A stretch of DNA of 64,000 nucleotides from the NCBI RefSeq assembly GCF_014651775.1, contig NZ_BMXN01000002.1, positions 246,649 through 310,648 of the forward strand, given 5' to 3'. Position numbers and translations under genes: made by a program. Shown here one piece after another: positions 1-8,787 of this stretch (within the stretch, counting starts at the first letter, position 1; every line of letters begins with the position of its first letter). This DNA comes from Vreelandella hamiltonii (GTDB lineage: Bacteria; Pseudomonadota; Gammaproteobacteria; Pseudomonadales; Halomonadaceae). The notes below the pieces were generated by a model. It made no database searches. It saw only the letters and a list, made by a program, of their open reading frames with translations, and was not told the DNA's origin.

Positions 1-1
1 C

Positions 2-328
2 GTGAAGCTGCTGGTCACTCAGCTCGAAGGCGTCTCTGGCAAGGACTTGCGCGGCGTGCTGGATCAGCTCAAGAACAAGCTGGGCTCGGGCGTCATCATG
101 CTGGGCGTGGCCGATGCCGCTGCTGGCAAGGTCAGCCTGATTGCCGGCGTCACGGACGATCTGTCTGGCCGTGTGAAGGCTGGCGAGCTGGTCAACCATG
201 TGGCCTCCCAGGTCGGCGGTAAAGGGGGCGGTCGTGCCGATATGGCTCAAGCGGGCGGTAGCCAGCCCGATGCGCTGCCAGGAGCGTTGAATAGCGTTCC
301 GGCCTGGTTGGAAAACACGCTTAGCTAA
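2..328 (+). CDS. alaS: Alanyl-tRNA synthetase, C-terminal part (cut by window edge)
   Basis: This is the 3' end of alanyl-tRNA synthetase, which charges tRNA-Ala in the cytoplasm. The visible 108 residues match the C-terminal DHHA1/oligomerisation domain, including the [17 protein letters not shown] stretch and the glycine-rich [15 protein letters not shown] segment typical of the extreme C terminus. The true start lies left of the window; the GTG at position 2 is only an internal codon. The identification is supported by the following lysC and csrA genes, an order common in Pseudomonas and Halomonas relatives. Confidence 0.93.
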   Translation: MKLLVTQLEGVSGKDLRGVLDQLKNKLGSGVIMLGVADAAAGKVSLIAGVTDDLSGRVKAGELVNHVASQVGGKGGGRADMAQAGGSQPDALPGALNSVPAWLENTLS

Positions 329-333
329 AAAGG

Positions 334-367
334 AAGGCCGGTGGCATTATTTGCTGCCGGCCTTTTT
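334..367 (+). terminator. Rho-independent terminator after alaS
   Basis: A GC-rich hairpin (AAGGCCGG pairing with CCGGCCTT, extended inward by further pairs including two wobbles) is followed directly by a run of T. It begins about six bases after the alaS stop codon. Confidence 0.8.
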
Positions 368-434
368 GTTCGTCAGGAAAATTGGCAATAACAACATTCA
401 CCCTCCATTCCCGAACGTAAAGGAAAAACGGCAT

Positions 435-1685
435 ATGGCACTATACGTACAGAAGTTCGGCGGCACTTCGGTGGGCTCTGTCGACCGTATCAAAGCCGTG
501 GCGGAAAAGGTCAAAGGCTTTCGTGACCAGGGGCACCAGGTCGTCGTCGTCGTCTCTGCGATGAGTGGCGAAACCAACCGCCTGACCGATATGGCGCATG
601 CCCTGAACGAAGACCCCGCCCCGCGTGAAATGGATATGCTGCTCTCGACAGGCGAGCAGGTCACCATCTCTCTGCTGGCCATGGCGCTGCAGCACATTGG
701 CGTCTCGGCAACGTCCCATACCGGTGCACAGGTAGGCATTCATACCGATAGCGCGTATACCAAAGCGCGTATCCAGCGTATCGAAACCGATGACCTGAAA
801 GCCGATCTGGATGCTGGCAAGGTCGTGGTGGTCGCCGGTTTCCAAGGGGTGGACGAAAACGGCAACATCACCACGCTGGGGCGTGGCGGCTCGGACACCA
901 CTGGCGTGGCGCTGGCAGCGGCCCTGGGGGCCGATGAGTGCCAGATCTATACCGACGTGGACGGTGTCTACACCACGGACCCACGCGTCTGCTCCAAGGC
1001 TCAGCGCCTGGAGAGCATCACGGTAGAGGAAATGCTGGAACTGGCCAGTCTGGGCTCCAAAGTGCTGCAGATTCGCGCGGTGGAATTCGCTGGCAAGTAC
1101 AACGTACCGCTACGGGTACTGTCGAGCTTTGAAGATGGCCCTGGCACCCTGATTGTTGCAGACTCTGACCAAGACGAGGACTCTATGGAAGAACCGCTAA
1201 TCTCCGGTATCGCGTTTACCAAGAACGAAGCCAAGCTGACCCTGCTGCACACGCCCGATGTGCCCGGCGTTGCCTCTCGAATCCTGGGCCCCATTGCCGA
1301 CGCCAACATCGAAGTGGACATGATCGTCCAAAATGTAGCACCGGCCGGTGACTACACCGATTTCACTTTCACGGTAGCAAAAGGTGACTACAAGGCCACC
1401 AAGAAGCTGCTGGAAGAGACCGTCATTCCCGATCTCGGCGGCGGCGAACTGCGCGGCGACGACAACATTGCCAAGGTGTCGCTGGTGGGCGTAGGTATGC
1501 GCTCGCATGCTGGCGTGGCATCGAAAATGTTCCGCGTGCTGGCCGAAGAGAACGTGAATATTCGCATGGTATCGACGTCTGAGATCAAGATTTCCGTGGT
1601 GATCGACGAAAAACACATGGAACTTGCGGTCAATGCCTTGCACAAGGCATTCGGCTTGGACAAGGCCGATATCGAATCTGAATAA
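435..1685 (+). CDS. lysC: Aspartate kinase
   Basis: Aspartokinase phosphorylates L-aspartate, the first step toward lysine, threonine and methionine. In halophiles it also feeds ectoine synthesis. The protein starts with the diagnostic KFGGTSV motif at residues 7–13 of a 416-residue product. An amino-acid-kinase domain occupies roughly residues 1–250 (GRGGSDTTGVALAAAL near 160) and paired ACT domains the C-terminal 150 residues. I chose the ATG at 435 because an AAGGAA ribosome site lies about ten bases upstream; an upstream in-frame extension from 351 has no family support. It is a stand-alone kinase without a homoserine dehydrogenase domain. The ACT domains imply feedback control by end-product amino acids. 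Confidence 0.95.
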   Translation: MALYVQKFGGTSVGSVDRIKAVAEKVKGFRDQGHQVVVVVSAMSGETNRLTDMAHALNEDPAPREMDMLLSTGEQVTISLLAMALQHIGVSATSHTGAQVGIHTDSAYTKARIQRIETDDLKADLDAGKVVVVAGFQGVDENGNITTLGRGGSDTTGVALAAALGADECQIYTDVDGVYTTDPRVCSKAQRLESITVEEMLELASLGSKVLQIRAVEFAGKYNVPLRVLSSFEDGPGTLIVADSDQDEDSMEEPLISGIAFTKNEAKLTLLHTPDVPGVASRILGPIADANIEVDMIVQNVAPAGDYTDFTFTVAKGDYKATKKLLEETVIPDLGGGELRGDDNIAKVSLVGVGMRSHAGVASKMFRVLAEENVNIRMVSTSEIKISVVIDEKHMELAVNALHKAFGLDKADIESE

Positions 1686-1877
1686 CAATTGTCCCTCAAA
1701 CCTTCTACGCTGAAGGTACTCGCTACCGAGTGGTGGTGGGCTTCCATTCAACGGGAGGTTAAGGTGTCATAGGGTTAAAGCCATTGGTGGCAGGGGTCAC
1801 CATGCCGCATAATGGCGTGGTGACGCCACCGGCGGACACATCCCGTTGTATAAAAACGTCTGAGAAGGAGATCAGCC

Positions 1878-2066
1878 ATGCTCATCCTAACCCGCCGCGT
1901 TGGCGAAACGCTGATGATCGGTGATGAAATCACCGTCACAGTGTTAGGTGTGAAAGGTAATCAAGTGCGCATTGGTGTGAACGCACCAAAAGATGTCGCG
2001 GTACACCGTGAAGAGATCTATCAGCGCATTCAGCGTGAACGTAATAGCGAAAGCGAAGCAGAATAA
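1878..2066 (+). CDS. csrA: Carbon storage regulator CsrA/RsmA
   Basis: A 62-residue RNA-binding post-transcriptional regulator that binds GGA motifs in mRNA leaders. It has the canonical start [16 protein letters not shown], the [15 protein letters not shown] core and the VHREEIY segment that completes the RNA-binding surface of the dimer. AAGGAG sits eight bases upstream of the ATG. Its place between lysC and tRNA-Ser is conserved in related gammaproteobacteria. Nothing is unusual in length or sequence. Confidence 0.97.
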   Translation: MLILTRRVGETLMIGDEITVTVLGVKGNQVRIGVNAPKDVAVHREEIYQRIQRERNSESEAE

Positions 2067-2191
2067 ATGGCCGCCAGTGTCGCGCTCACAAAGGGCGCTT
2101 TAGCGGTAACTATCAGGTCGGCGCGAAAAAAAATCGGCACAGGGGTGGACACCAGCCCTCATAATCGGTAACATTCGCGCCGTGCTGTTGA

Positions 2192-2284
2192 GGAGAGGTG
2201 GCCGAGTGGCTGAAGGCGCTCCCCTGCTAAGGGAGTATAGGGTTTATAGCCCTATCGAGGGTTCGAATCCCTCCCTCTCCGCCA
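2192..2284 (+). tRNA. tRNA-Ser (GCU)
   Basis: A 93-nt class II tRNA with acceptor GGAGAGG/CCTCTCC, discriminator G and encoded CCA. The anticodon loop CTGCTAA gives anticodon GCT (Ser, AGC/AGU codons). The long variable arm (TATAGGGTTTATAGCCCTA) and the T-loop GGTTCGAATCC are intact. Confidence 0.97.
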
Positions 2285-2328
2285 GCCGCACCATGTAACA
2301 TTGTTTGATACGTAGCATCGTTCGATAC

Positions 2329-2405
2329 GCGCCCGTAGCTCAGCTGGATAGAGTACCTGACTACGAATCAGGTGGTCGGAGGTTCGAATCCTCCCGGGCG
2401 CGCCA
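2329..2405 (+). tRNA. tRNA-Arg (ACG), copy 1
   Basis: A 77-nt tRNA with acceptor GCGCCCG/CGGGCGC and encoded CCA. The anticodon loop CTACGAA gives anticodon ACG, read as ICG after deamination. It lies 44 nt after tRNA-Ser, so the two are likely cotranscribed. Confidence 0.97.
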
Positions 2406-2472
2406 AGTTGCAAACGTAAGGTTTTGATGTTACAGTAGTTTCATTGCTTTTCGAGAAAAGCATGACTGTCAA

Positions 2473-2549
2473 GCGCCCGTAGCTCAGCTGGATAGAGTAC
2501 CTGACTACGAATCAGGTGGTCGGAGGTTCGAATCCTCCCGGGCGCGCCA
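2473..2549 (+). tRNA. tRNA-Arg (ACG), copy 2
   Basis: Base-for-base the same 77-nt gene as copy 1, separated from it by 67 nt of unrelated sequence. It has encoded CCA and anticodon ACG. The pair looks like a local duplication that raises dosage of the tRNA for CGU/CGC codons. Confidence 0.97.
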
Positions 2550-2555
2550 GATTCC

Positions 2556-2590
2556 AAAACCCGCTCTCTTATCAGAGGGCGGGTTTTCTG
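2556..2590 (+). terminator. Terminator of the tRNA cluster
   Basis: AAAACCCGC pairs with GCGGGTTTT around a TCTC/GAGA inner stem, ending in TTTTCT. It lies seven bases after the CCA of the second tRNA-Arg. The A-rich left side means it could also act on the minus strand. Confidence 0.75.
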
Positions 2591-2637
2591 CTTCTAGCCT
2601 GATCGACGTGGCTCGCGCGTTGATCTTGCGATCGTGT

Positions 2638-2676
2638 AAAGCGCCCCCGCATCTTGCGGAAGGGCGCTTTTTTTTG
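2638..2676 (+). terminator. Second strong hairpin-T-run terminator
   Basis: AAAGCGCCC pairs with GGGCGCTTT, followed by eight T's. It lies about 50 bases beyond the tRNA terminator with no gene between, so it may be a back-up terminator or end an unrecognised short transcript. The A's on its left are too few to argue strongly for use by dusC on the minus strand. Confidence 0.7.
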
Positions 2677-2683
2677 CTCGGTA

Positions 2684-2758
2684 GTTTATGGTTCGGTGGG
2701 TTCAGGTTCGATAGGTTCAGGTTCGATAGGTTCTGGTTCGATAGCTTCTTGTTCGTAG
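2684..2758. repeat. Degenerate 15-bp tandem repeat
   Basis: About five 15-bp units. The two central copies (2699–2713 and 2714–2728) are identical, GGTTCAGGTTCGATA. The next differs by one base and the outer two are degenerate. It lies between the tRNA terminators and the 3' end of dusC, just downstream of the dusC stop codon, and no convincing gene covers it. Confidence 0.8.
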
Positions 2759-2787
2759 CGTTGGGTTCTGTGCCAGAGGGCGAAGCG

Positions 2788-3759
2788 TTACGGCACAAGG
2801 CTGTCGAGCAGTATGTCCAGGTCCGTGACCCGCTTCAGGCGCTGAAAGTGCTGCTCGGCTTCGGCATTGCCTTGGCGCATTTGTGCCAGCCACTGTTTCA
2901 CCAGAGAAACCACGACGCGATCCGGCAGCTGCTGACGCTGATGCTCGGCGTACTCTTGTAGCACGCTGGCGCGCATTGCCCAGGTGGTTTCTGGCAGCCG
3001 CTCGCCGGTTTCCTGCCAGTGGCGAATACGTGGGGCCAGCCAGGGGTCTGCCAGGGCGCTGCGGCCCAGCATGACGTCACGGCAGCCCGACAGCGTGCGC
3101 GCCTTCCAGTAGTCCTCCAGCGTCCATATATCGCCATTGGCCACCACGGGGATGTCCACGTGGTGACGAACCTTGCCGATCCACTCCCAGTGCGCGGGCG
3201 GGCGGTAGCCCTCATCGCGGGTTCGGCCATGTACCACCAGCCGCGCGGCGCCGCCTGCCTGGGTCGCTTGGGCGCAGGTCACGGCCAGGCGTCGATTGGC
3301 GAAGCCCAGGCGTATCTTGGCGGTTACCGGGATCTCGCCTGCCAAGGCGTCGGCCACCGCCCTGACGGCCTGATAGACCCGTTCGGGCTGGCGCAGCAGA
3401 GAGGCCCCGCCGTCGTGACGATTGACCAGCTTGGCTGGGCAGCCAAAGTTGAGGTCGACGCTGATGGCGCCCAGCGCCAGCGCCTGACGAGCATTTTCGG
3501 CCAGCGCGCTGGGGTCGGAGCCGAGCAGCTGCAGGTGCACCGGAATACCGCTTGGGGTGGCCACAGGGCGTTGCTGGAGCTCGGGGCAGTGCTTGTAGAA
3601 CACTCTGGGCGGAAGGCGTGTATCCACCACCCGTACGAACTCTGTCACCGTCCAGTCGAAACCGGGCTGGCGGGTCAGCAGGTCGCGGGTGAGCGCGTCG
3701 ATGACCCCTTCCATTGGCGCAAGGCCGATCTTGCCTTTATGTAGTAAATTAACAACCAT
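2788..3759 (-). CDS. dusC: tRNA-dihydrouridine(16) synthase
   Basis: An FMN-dependent reductase that converts uridine 16 of tRNAs to dihydrouridine. The 323-residue protein starts IGLAPMEGVIDALTRD, carries the Dus signature LNFGCPAKLVNRHDGGASLL with the catalytic Cys, and contains VVHGRTRDEGY and VVANGDIW, typical of the FMN-binding TIM barrel. The GLAPMEGV start and overall length favour the DusC subfamily over DusA or DusB. I chose the ATG at 3759; a GTG nine bases upstream is an alternative. It diverges from the oadGAB operon. A dus gene close to three tRNA genes is a fitting but probably incidental neighbourhood. Confidence 0.88.
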   Translation of the reverse strand: MVVNLLHKGKIGLAPMEGVIDALTRDLLTRQPGFDWTVTEFVRVVDTRLPPRVFYKHCPELQQRPVATPSGIPVHLQLLGSDPSALAENARQALALGAISVDLNFGCPAKLVNRHDGGASLLRQPERVYQAVRAVADALAGEIPVTAKIRLGFANRRLAVTCAQATQAGGAARLVVHGRTRDEGYRPPAHWEWIGKVRHHVDIPVVANGDIWTLEDYWKARTLSGCRDVMLGRSALADPWLAPRIRHWQETGERLPETTWAMRASVLQEYAEHQRQQLPDRVVVSLVKQWLAQMRQGNAEAEQHFQRLKRVTDLDILLDSLVP

Positions 3760-3886
3760 GACTTCCACTATGGCGCGATTGCATTCTATTCTGGATGTGG
3801 CAGGTTAGTGTATTACCCTTACTCCGCCAAGCGCCTCTGAGGGCGTTTGGTGTGCCAACCACCTTAAACAACAAGGAGAGCACGCT

Positions 3887-4144
3887 ATGCAAGGGTCGGA
3901 GTTACTCCAGGAGGGGCTCGCCCTGATGGGGCTCGGCATGGGGTTTGTTTTTGTTTTTCTTACGGTTTTGGTGGTCAGCGTAACGCTGATGTCGAAACTG
4001 GTAGGGCGTTTTCAACCGGCGGTGGCGGCTCCCGCTGCTGGCCGAAAAAAACGTCCGGCCACTGCTCAGGCCGGGCCTGACGACGAGGTCGTGGCCGTGA
4101 TCAGTGCTGCAGTGCATCGTTATCGAGCCGCCCAGCGCCGCTGA
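3887..4144 (+). CDS. oadG: Oxaloacetate decarboxylase gamma subunit
   Basis: The small membrane subunit that assembles the sodium-pumping oxaloacetate decarboxylase. The 85-residue protein has one N-terminal transmembrane helix (about residues 12–37, GLGMGFVFVFLTVLVVSVTL) followed by an Ala/Pro-rich linker and a basic cytoplasmic tail, as in the OadG family. A good AAGGAGAG ribosome site precedes the ATG. It is first in the order gamma–alpha–beta. The identification rests on topology and position; OadG sequences diverge strongly. Confidence 0.87.
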   Translation: MQGSELLQEGLALMGLGMGFVFVFLTVLVVSVTLMSKLVGRFQPAVAAPAAGRKKRPATAQAGPDDEVVAVISAAVHRYRAAQRR

Positions 4145-4236
4145 GTACGGATACAGAAGGCGCCATGGCGGCGTTTCAAGAATAAGTTTTGTTAAATTTA
4201 CTACAAATCAATAATGCTAAACGGTGAGTCACGACC

Positions 4237-6063
4237 ATGAACGACGTAAAACGCCCGTTAGGAATCACTGATGTTGTGCTGCGCGATGCCCACCAGTCGC
4301 TATTCGCGACTCGGCTGCGGCTCGATGACATGCTGCCTATCGCCGAAAAGCTCGACAAGGTCGGGTACTGGTCGCTGGAGACCTGGGGCGGCGCCACCTT
4401 CGATGCCTGCATTCGCTATCTGGGTGAAGACCCCTGGGAGCGCATTCGCGCCCTGAAAGAGGCGATGCCCAACACGCCGCAGGCGATGTTGCTGCGCGGG
4501 CAGAACCTGCTGGGCTACCGTCACTATGCCGACGACGTGGTCGACAAGTTCGTCGAGCGAGCCAAGACCAACGGGGTCGATGTGTTCCGCGTGTTCGACG
4601 CCATGAATGACCCGCGTAATCTGGAGCGTGCCATCAAGGCAGTGCGTGCCGTGGGTGGTCATGCCCAGGGGACCATTTCCTATACCGTCAGTCCGGTACA
4701 TACCCTGGATAGCTGGGTAGATCTTGCGAAGACCATTGCCAACATGGGCGCAGATTCACTGGCTATCAAGGATATGGCGGGACTGTTGACGCCTTACACG
4801 GCGTTCGACCTGGTGACGCGCCTGAAGAAAGAACTCTCCATTCCCGTCCACCTGCACTGCCACGCGACCACAGGGCTCTCGACATCCACCATTTTGAAGG
4901 CCGTGGAAGCCGGCATCGATAACGTGGATACGGCCATCTCATCGATGTCGATGACCTATGGACACAGCCCCACCGAATCCGTGGTGGCGATGCTCAAGGA
5001 CACGGACCGTGACACGGGGCTGGACCTGGAGCTGCTGGAAGACATTGCCGGTTACTTCCGTGAGGTACGCAAGAAGTATGCGGCATTCGAGGGCTCGCTG
5101 CGGGGTATCGACTCACGCATTCTGGTGGCGCAAGTGCCGGGCGGCATGCTGACCAACATGGAGAGCCAGCTGAAAGAGCAGGGCGCTGGCGACAAGCTGG
5201 ACGACGTGCTGGGTGAAATTCCGCGCGTACGTGAAGACCTGGGCTTCATCCCGCTGGTGACGCCGACCTCGCAGATCGTCGGCACCCAGGCAGTGATGAA
5301 CGTCATGATGGGCGAGCGCTACAAGTCGATTTCCAAAGAGGTCCAGGCGCTGTTGAAAGGCGAATACGGCTCGGCACCTGCCCCCTTCAATGCGGAGCTG
5401 CAAAAGCGCGTGCTGGAAGGCGGCGAGCCGATCACCTGCCGTCCTGCGGACAACCTGTCACCAGAGATGGAGCGCCTGGCCACGGAGCTGAAAGAGAAAG
5501 CCAGTGCCGACAAGCTGCGCCTGGCAGAAGGCGAGCGGCAGGTGGATGACGTGCTGACCTACGCACTCTTCCCGCAAATTGGCCTCAAGTTCCTCAAGAA
5601 CCGTGACGACAAGGAAGCCTTCGAGCCCGCGCCACAAGTAGAAACAAAGGCAGCCGTGCCTGCCAAGGCAGAACCGGCTGCACCTGCTGCTGTGGTCAAC
5701 AGCGGTCCGGAAACCTATACCGTCAAGCTCAACGGCAAAGCCTATGTGGTCGAGGTATCTCCGGGTGGCGATATTGGCGAGATCAAGGAGCAAGCTGCCG
5801 TCAGTGGAGGCGCTAGCGCTGGAGCGGGTGCGGCAGAAAGCGCTGGAGGTAGCGGCGAAAGTATCGATGCGCCGCTGGCAGGCAATATCTTCAAGGTCAA
5901 CGTACGCCCCGGCGACCAAGTGGCCGAAGGCGACGTGGTCATCATCCTCGAAGCCATGAAAATGGAGACCGAAGTGCGTGCCAGCAGCGCTGGAACGGTA
6001 TCCAAGGTCAATGTCAGCGAGGGCGATAGCGTCGCCGTTGGCGATGCGCTGATCGAGCTTTAA
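4237..6063 (+). CDS. oadA: Oxaloacetate decarboxylase alpha subunit (biotin carboxyltransferase)
   Basis: The cytoplasmic subunit that transfers CO2 from oxaloacetate to biotin, yielding pyruvate. The 608-residue protein begins with the carboxyltransferase TIM barrel ([17 protein letters not shown] near residue 10, metal ligands in HLHCHATTG near 206). A conserved PYC/OADA domain follows, then an Ala-rich linker (about 470–525), and a C-terminal biotinyl domain with the lysine acceptor in EAMKMETE near 575. Length and domain order match OadA of the Na+ pump and not pyruvate carboxylase, which would carry an N-terminal biotin carboxylase. It lies 92 bases after oadG and 10 bases before oadB. 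Confidence 0.95.
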   Translation: MNDVKRPLGITDVVLRDAHQSLFATRLRLDDMLPIAEKLDKVGYWSLETWGGATFDACIRYLGEDPWERIRALKEAMPNTPQAMLLRGQNLLGYRHYADDVVDKFVERAKTNGVDVFRVFDAMNDPRNLERAIKAVRAVGGHAQGTISYTVSPVHTLDSWVDLAKTIANMGADSLAIKDMAGLLTPYTAFDLVTRLKKELSIPVHLHCHATTGLSTSTILKAVEAGIDNVDTAISSMSMTYGHSPTESVVAMLKDTDRDTGLDLELLEDIAGYFREVRKKYAAFEGSLRGIDSRILVAQVPGGMLTNMESQLKEQGAGDKLDDVLGEIPRVREDLGFIPLVTPTSQIVGTQAVMNVMMGERYKSISKEVQALLKGEYGSAPAPFNAELQKRVLEGGEPITCRPADNLSPEMERLATELKEKASADKLRLAEGERQVDDVLTYALFPQIGLKFLKNRDDKEAFEPAPQVETKAAVPAKAEPAAPAAVVNSGPETYTVKLNGKAYVVEVSPGGDIGEIKEQAAVSGGASAGAGAAESAGGSGESIDAPLAGNIFKVNVRPGDQVAEGDVVIILEAMKMETEVRASSAGTVSKVNVSEGDSVAVGDALIEL

Positions 6064-6073
6064 GGGCACCCGC

Positions 6074-7396
6074 ATGGACAAACTAATCACCTTATGGGAA
6101 GGCTCCGGGCTCTATAACCTGGAGCTTGGCCAGGCGGTCATGATTCTGGTAGGGCTGGGGCTTTTGTACCTGGCGATCTACAAGAAATTCGAGCCGCTGC
6201 TGCTGGTGCCGATTGGTTTCGGTGGCATCCTGGCCAATATTCCGGAAGCTGGGCTGGCCATTTCGGCGCTCGATCAGGCCATCGAGGTGGCCAAGCCTGC
6301 CGTGCTGCAACAGATGGCGGCTGCGCTGGGCGTTACCCTGGACCCCTTGGCGGGGGTCGAGGGGTGGCGTGAGGTGCTGAAAGCCGTCGCTCACGATACG
6401 GCGGCCTACGATCAGCTACGTGTGGCCAAGGACATTGCCCTGGGCGCAGGCTACAACGATGGCATGCTCTACAGCTTCTATCGTGTTGCCATTGCCTCGG
6501 GCATTGCACCACTGCTGATCTTCATGGGCGTAGGTGCGATGACCGACTTTGGTCCTCTGTTGGCCAACCCGCGTACGCTGTTTCTGGGAGCGGCCGCCCA
6601 GTTCGGGATTTTTGCCACGCTGTTTGGTGCAGTGCTGCTTACCTCTCTGGGCGTCATGAACTTTTCGCTCAATCAGGCGGCCGCCATCGGCATCATCGGT
6701 GGGGCGGACGGGCCTACGTCGATCTATGTGTCCAGCGTCCTGGCGCCAGAGTTGCTGGGAGCCATTGCCGTCGCGGCCTATGCCTACATGGCGTTGGTGC
6801 CACTCATTCAGCCGCCGATCATGCGGCTGTTGACCACCGAGAAAGAGCGCAAGATCACCATGACGCAGCTGCGTCCGGTCTCCAAGCTTGAGAAGGTGAT
6901 CTTCCCGCTGATGCTGCTGATTGCCGTCGCGCTGTTCTTGCCGGATGCAGCGCCGCTGCTGGGCATGTTCTGTTTTGGCAACCTGATGCGTGAGTGTGGC
7001 GTGGTGGAGCGGCTGTCGGACACCGCGCAGAATGCGTTGATCAATATCGTGACCATCATTCTGGGCTTGTCCGTGGGCTCCAAGCTGATGGCCGACAGTT
7101 TCCTGACGTTCGAGACGTTAGGGATTCTGGGCCTGGGCATCGTTGCCTTTGGTATCGGGACGGCGGCGGGTGTATTGATGGCTAAGCTCATGAACATGGT
7201 CAGCAAGATGCCCATCAACCCGTTGATTGGCGCGGCTGGCGTCTCGGCAGTGCCGATGGCGGCGCGGGTTGCCAACAAGGTGGGGCTGGAGGCAAACCCG
7301 CATAACTTCCTGCTGATGCATGCCATGGGGCCGAACGTGGCCGGGGTGATCGGCTCGGCGGTGGCCGCCGGGGTCATGATCAAGTACCTGGGATAG
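6074..7396 (+). CDS. oadB: Oxaloacetate decarboxylase beta subunit, Na+ pump
   Basis: The integral membrane subunit that decarboxylates carboxybiotin and exports Na+. The 440-residue polytopic protein has the family motif [13 protein letters not shown] near residue 215, a conserved Asn-rich [21 protein letters not shown] region and a C-terminal [19 protein letters not shown] segment. It follows oadA by ten bases and must be cotranscribed. An extra soluble stretch near residues 70–115 (after [16 protein letters not shown]) is common in proteobacterial OadB. The pump couples oxaloacetate breakdown to Na+ export, which suits a salt-adapted organism. Confidence 0.94.
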   Translation: MDKLITLWEGSGLYNLELGQAVMILVGLGLLYLAIYKKFEPLLLVPIGFGGILANIPEAGLAISALDQAIEVAKPAVLQQMAAALGVTLDPLAGVEGWREVLKAVAHDTAAYDQLRVAKDIALGAGYNDGMLYSFYRVAIASGIAPLLIFMGVGAMTDFGPLLANPRTLFLGAAAQFGIFATLFGAVLLTSLGVMNFSLNQAAAIGIIGGADGPTSIYVSSVLAPELLGAIAVAAYAYMALVPLIQPPIMRLLTTEKERKITMTQLRPVSKLEKVIFPLMLLIAVALFLPDAAPLLGMFCFGNLMRECGVVERLSDTAQNALINIVTIILGLSVGSKLMADSFLTFETLGILGLGIVAFGIGTAAGVLMAKLMNMVSKMPINPLIGAAGVSAVPMAARVANKVGLEANPHNFLLMHAMGPNVAGVIGSAVAAGVMIKYLG

Positions 7397-7436
7397 AACG
7401 GGTGACTGGGATAGAGCCGAGTTGAACCTGAGCCCT

Positions 7437-7473
7437 TTCACGGCTTGCCGAGCTTTCATCGGCAGGCCGTGAA
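7437..7473. terminator. Hairpin between convergent oadB and IMPACT-family gene
   Basis: TTCACGGC and TGCCGA arms pair with TCGGCA and GCCGTGAA around a seven-base loop. It lies between two convergent genes and has no clear T-run on either side, so it is a probable bidirectional terminator of modest strength. Confidence 0.55.
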
Positions 7474-7478
7474 CTTAC

Positions 7479-8096
7479 TTACAGCGCTTCGAACGCCACG
7501 GTCGTTTTCAGTCGATTCTCCAGGCTGCCGATATCCAGCGCTACATCGCTGGGCCAGCCGATGGTCAGGCACACGCCATGCCCATCGTATTCAGCCTGTT
7601 CCACAGGCAGTGCCTGCTCTTCACACCAGGCTCGGGCCTGCGCTTCATGGGCGAAGCCTACGCGTAACCGATAGCTGTCGCGTTCGATCACTTCCCGAGT
7701 GGGCAGGGTTTCCAGCCCTGCATTGACGGCCTGGGCATAGGCTCTGGCCAGGCCGCCGGTGCCCAGCTTGGTGCCGCCAAAGTAGCGAATCACCACGCAG
7801 CCCACTTCTCCTAACTGGCTGCCTTGCAGCGCCTGGAACATGGGCCGTCCCGCCGTGCCACCCGGTTCGCCGTCATCCGAAAAGCCAATGCGGGTCTGCT
7901 CCCCTGGTGGGCCGGCGATAAAGGCGGTGCAGTGGTGGCTGGCATTGGGGTGGGCCAGTCTGGCGGCCTGCAGCAAGGCGTCGAAGGCGCTGGGGCTGGG
8001 GGCGTGGCATAGCCAGGTCAGAAACTGGCTTTTCTCTACCTCGGTCTCGGTGGAGTGCCACGCCTCGGGGGCAATGTCGGGAACGTGGTAACGCAA
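7479..8096 (-). CDS. YigZ/IMPACT family protein
   Basis: A 205-residue member of the UPF0029/IMPACT family. Bacterial YigZ proteins bind nucleic acids or the ribosome and their cellular role is unsettled. The N-terminal domain carries the diagnostic HHCTAFIAG, SDDGEPGGTAGRPM and RYFGGTKLGTGGLARAY motifs (residues about 55–120). A ferredoxin-like C-terminal domain (DUF1949 type) follows. It lies 29 bases downstream of the LexA-like gene on the same strand, so the two may share a transcript. Confidence 0.9.
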   Translation of the reverse strand: MRYHVPDIAPEAWHSTETEVEKSQFLTWLCHAPSPSAFDALLQAARLAHPNASHHCTAFIAGPPGEQTRIGFSDDGEPGGTAGRPMFQALQGSQLGEVGCVVIRYFGGTKLGTGGLARAYAQAVNAGLETLPTREVIERDSYRLRVGFAHEAQARAWCEEQALPVEQAEYDGHGVCLTIGWPSDVALDIGSLENRLKTTVAFEAL

Positions 8097-8125
8097 GCAG
8101 GACTCCTGGCCAACATAAGCGCGAA

Positions 8126-8545
8126 TCAGTGGTGCCGAGTCTGCCGGGTGTGGTGCGCCACGCCCATGACCATGCCCAGCACCTGGATGTCGCCATTATG
8201 CAGGAATAGCGCGGGCACTGCTGTATCTTCGGGGCGCAAGTGCACCCCCAGGCGGGTAATCGATAAATGGCTCAAGGGAAGCTGGCGATCGTTGATGGTC
8301 AGGGTCGCCGTTTCCTGCTGGGTGTCGTGCTGATGCCGGTGGATAATGACCAGATCACCGTCGAAGAGCTGGCTGGCCTGCAGGCGGTCGCCGCGAATGC
8401 GCAGGGCATAAGTGTTGTGCCGGGTCACTTGACCGTCCTGGTTTGCCTCGCGGGGGTGAGGGGCAAGGCGCTGGCGCACGTTGGACGGTGGCAGCGGTTG
8501 AGAAGGTACGTGAGACGTTACCTGAGGGGCGAGGCAGATCGTCAT
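8126..8545 (-). CDS. LexA-like S24 domain protein lacking catalytic Ser and Lys
   Basis: A 139-residue protein whose last 90 residues resemble the C-terminal peptidase_S24 fold of LexA/UmuD: TYALRIRGDRLQASQLFDGDLVIIHR, then a strand-rich stretch, ending VLGMVMGVAHH like the LexA end VVGVIR. In LexA the nucleophilic Ser sits in GMSM and the Lys in VKRL; here those places read GDRL and LSHL, so no Ser–Lys dyad is visible. There is no N-terminal winged helix, only a short Pro/Gln-rich region. It is therefore neither a repressor of the LexA type nor an active autoprotease as far as the sequence shows. The ATG at 8545 has a GGGAGA site; another ATG lies 15 bases upstream. It diverges from ccmA. 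Confidence 0.72.
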   Translation of the reverse strand: MTICLAPQVTSHVPSQPLPPSNVRQRLAPHPREANQDGQVTRHNTYALRIRGDRLQASQLFDGDLVIIHRHQHDTQQETATLTINDRQLPLSHLSITRLGVHLRPEDTAVPALFLHNGDIQVLGMVMGVAHHTRQTRHH

Positions 8546-8787
8546 TGTGTGTTCTCCCATGCAGCGCCTGTGCCAAGGCGGTCGAGTGAGTGAATGGACA
8601 AACGGGGTTTGATGGGTGTCTATTCATACAGTGGTTACAGTATAAGCCTGTTTTTGCATACAGTGCTAGTGCTGTTTGACGCGTCGCTTTTATGGCGAGA
8701 GCTTGAGCTGTGTCATGCTGCGACCCCTGGCCGCAGAGGGTGACTGGCGAGAAAGCGCCTTTCCGTGTAGAGTTCGACCCAAAATTA

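Noticed and set aside
8126..8545. A functional LexA repressor
   Set aside because: The catalytic Ser and Lys and the DNA-binding domain are absent.
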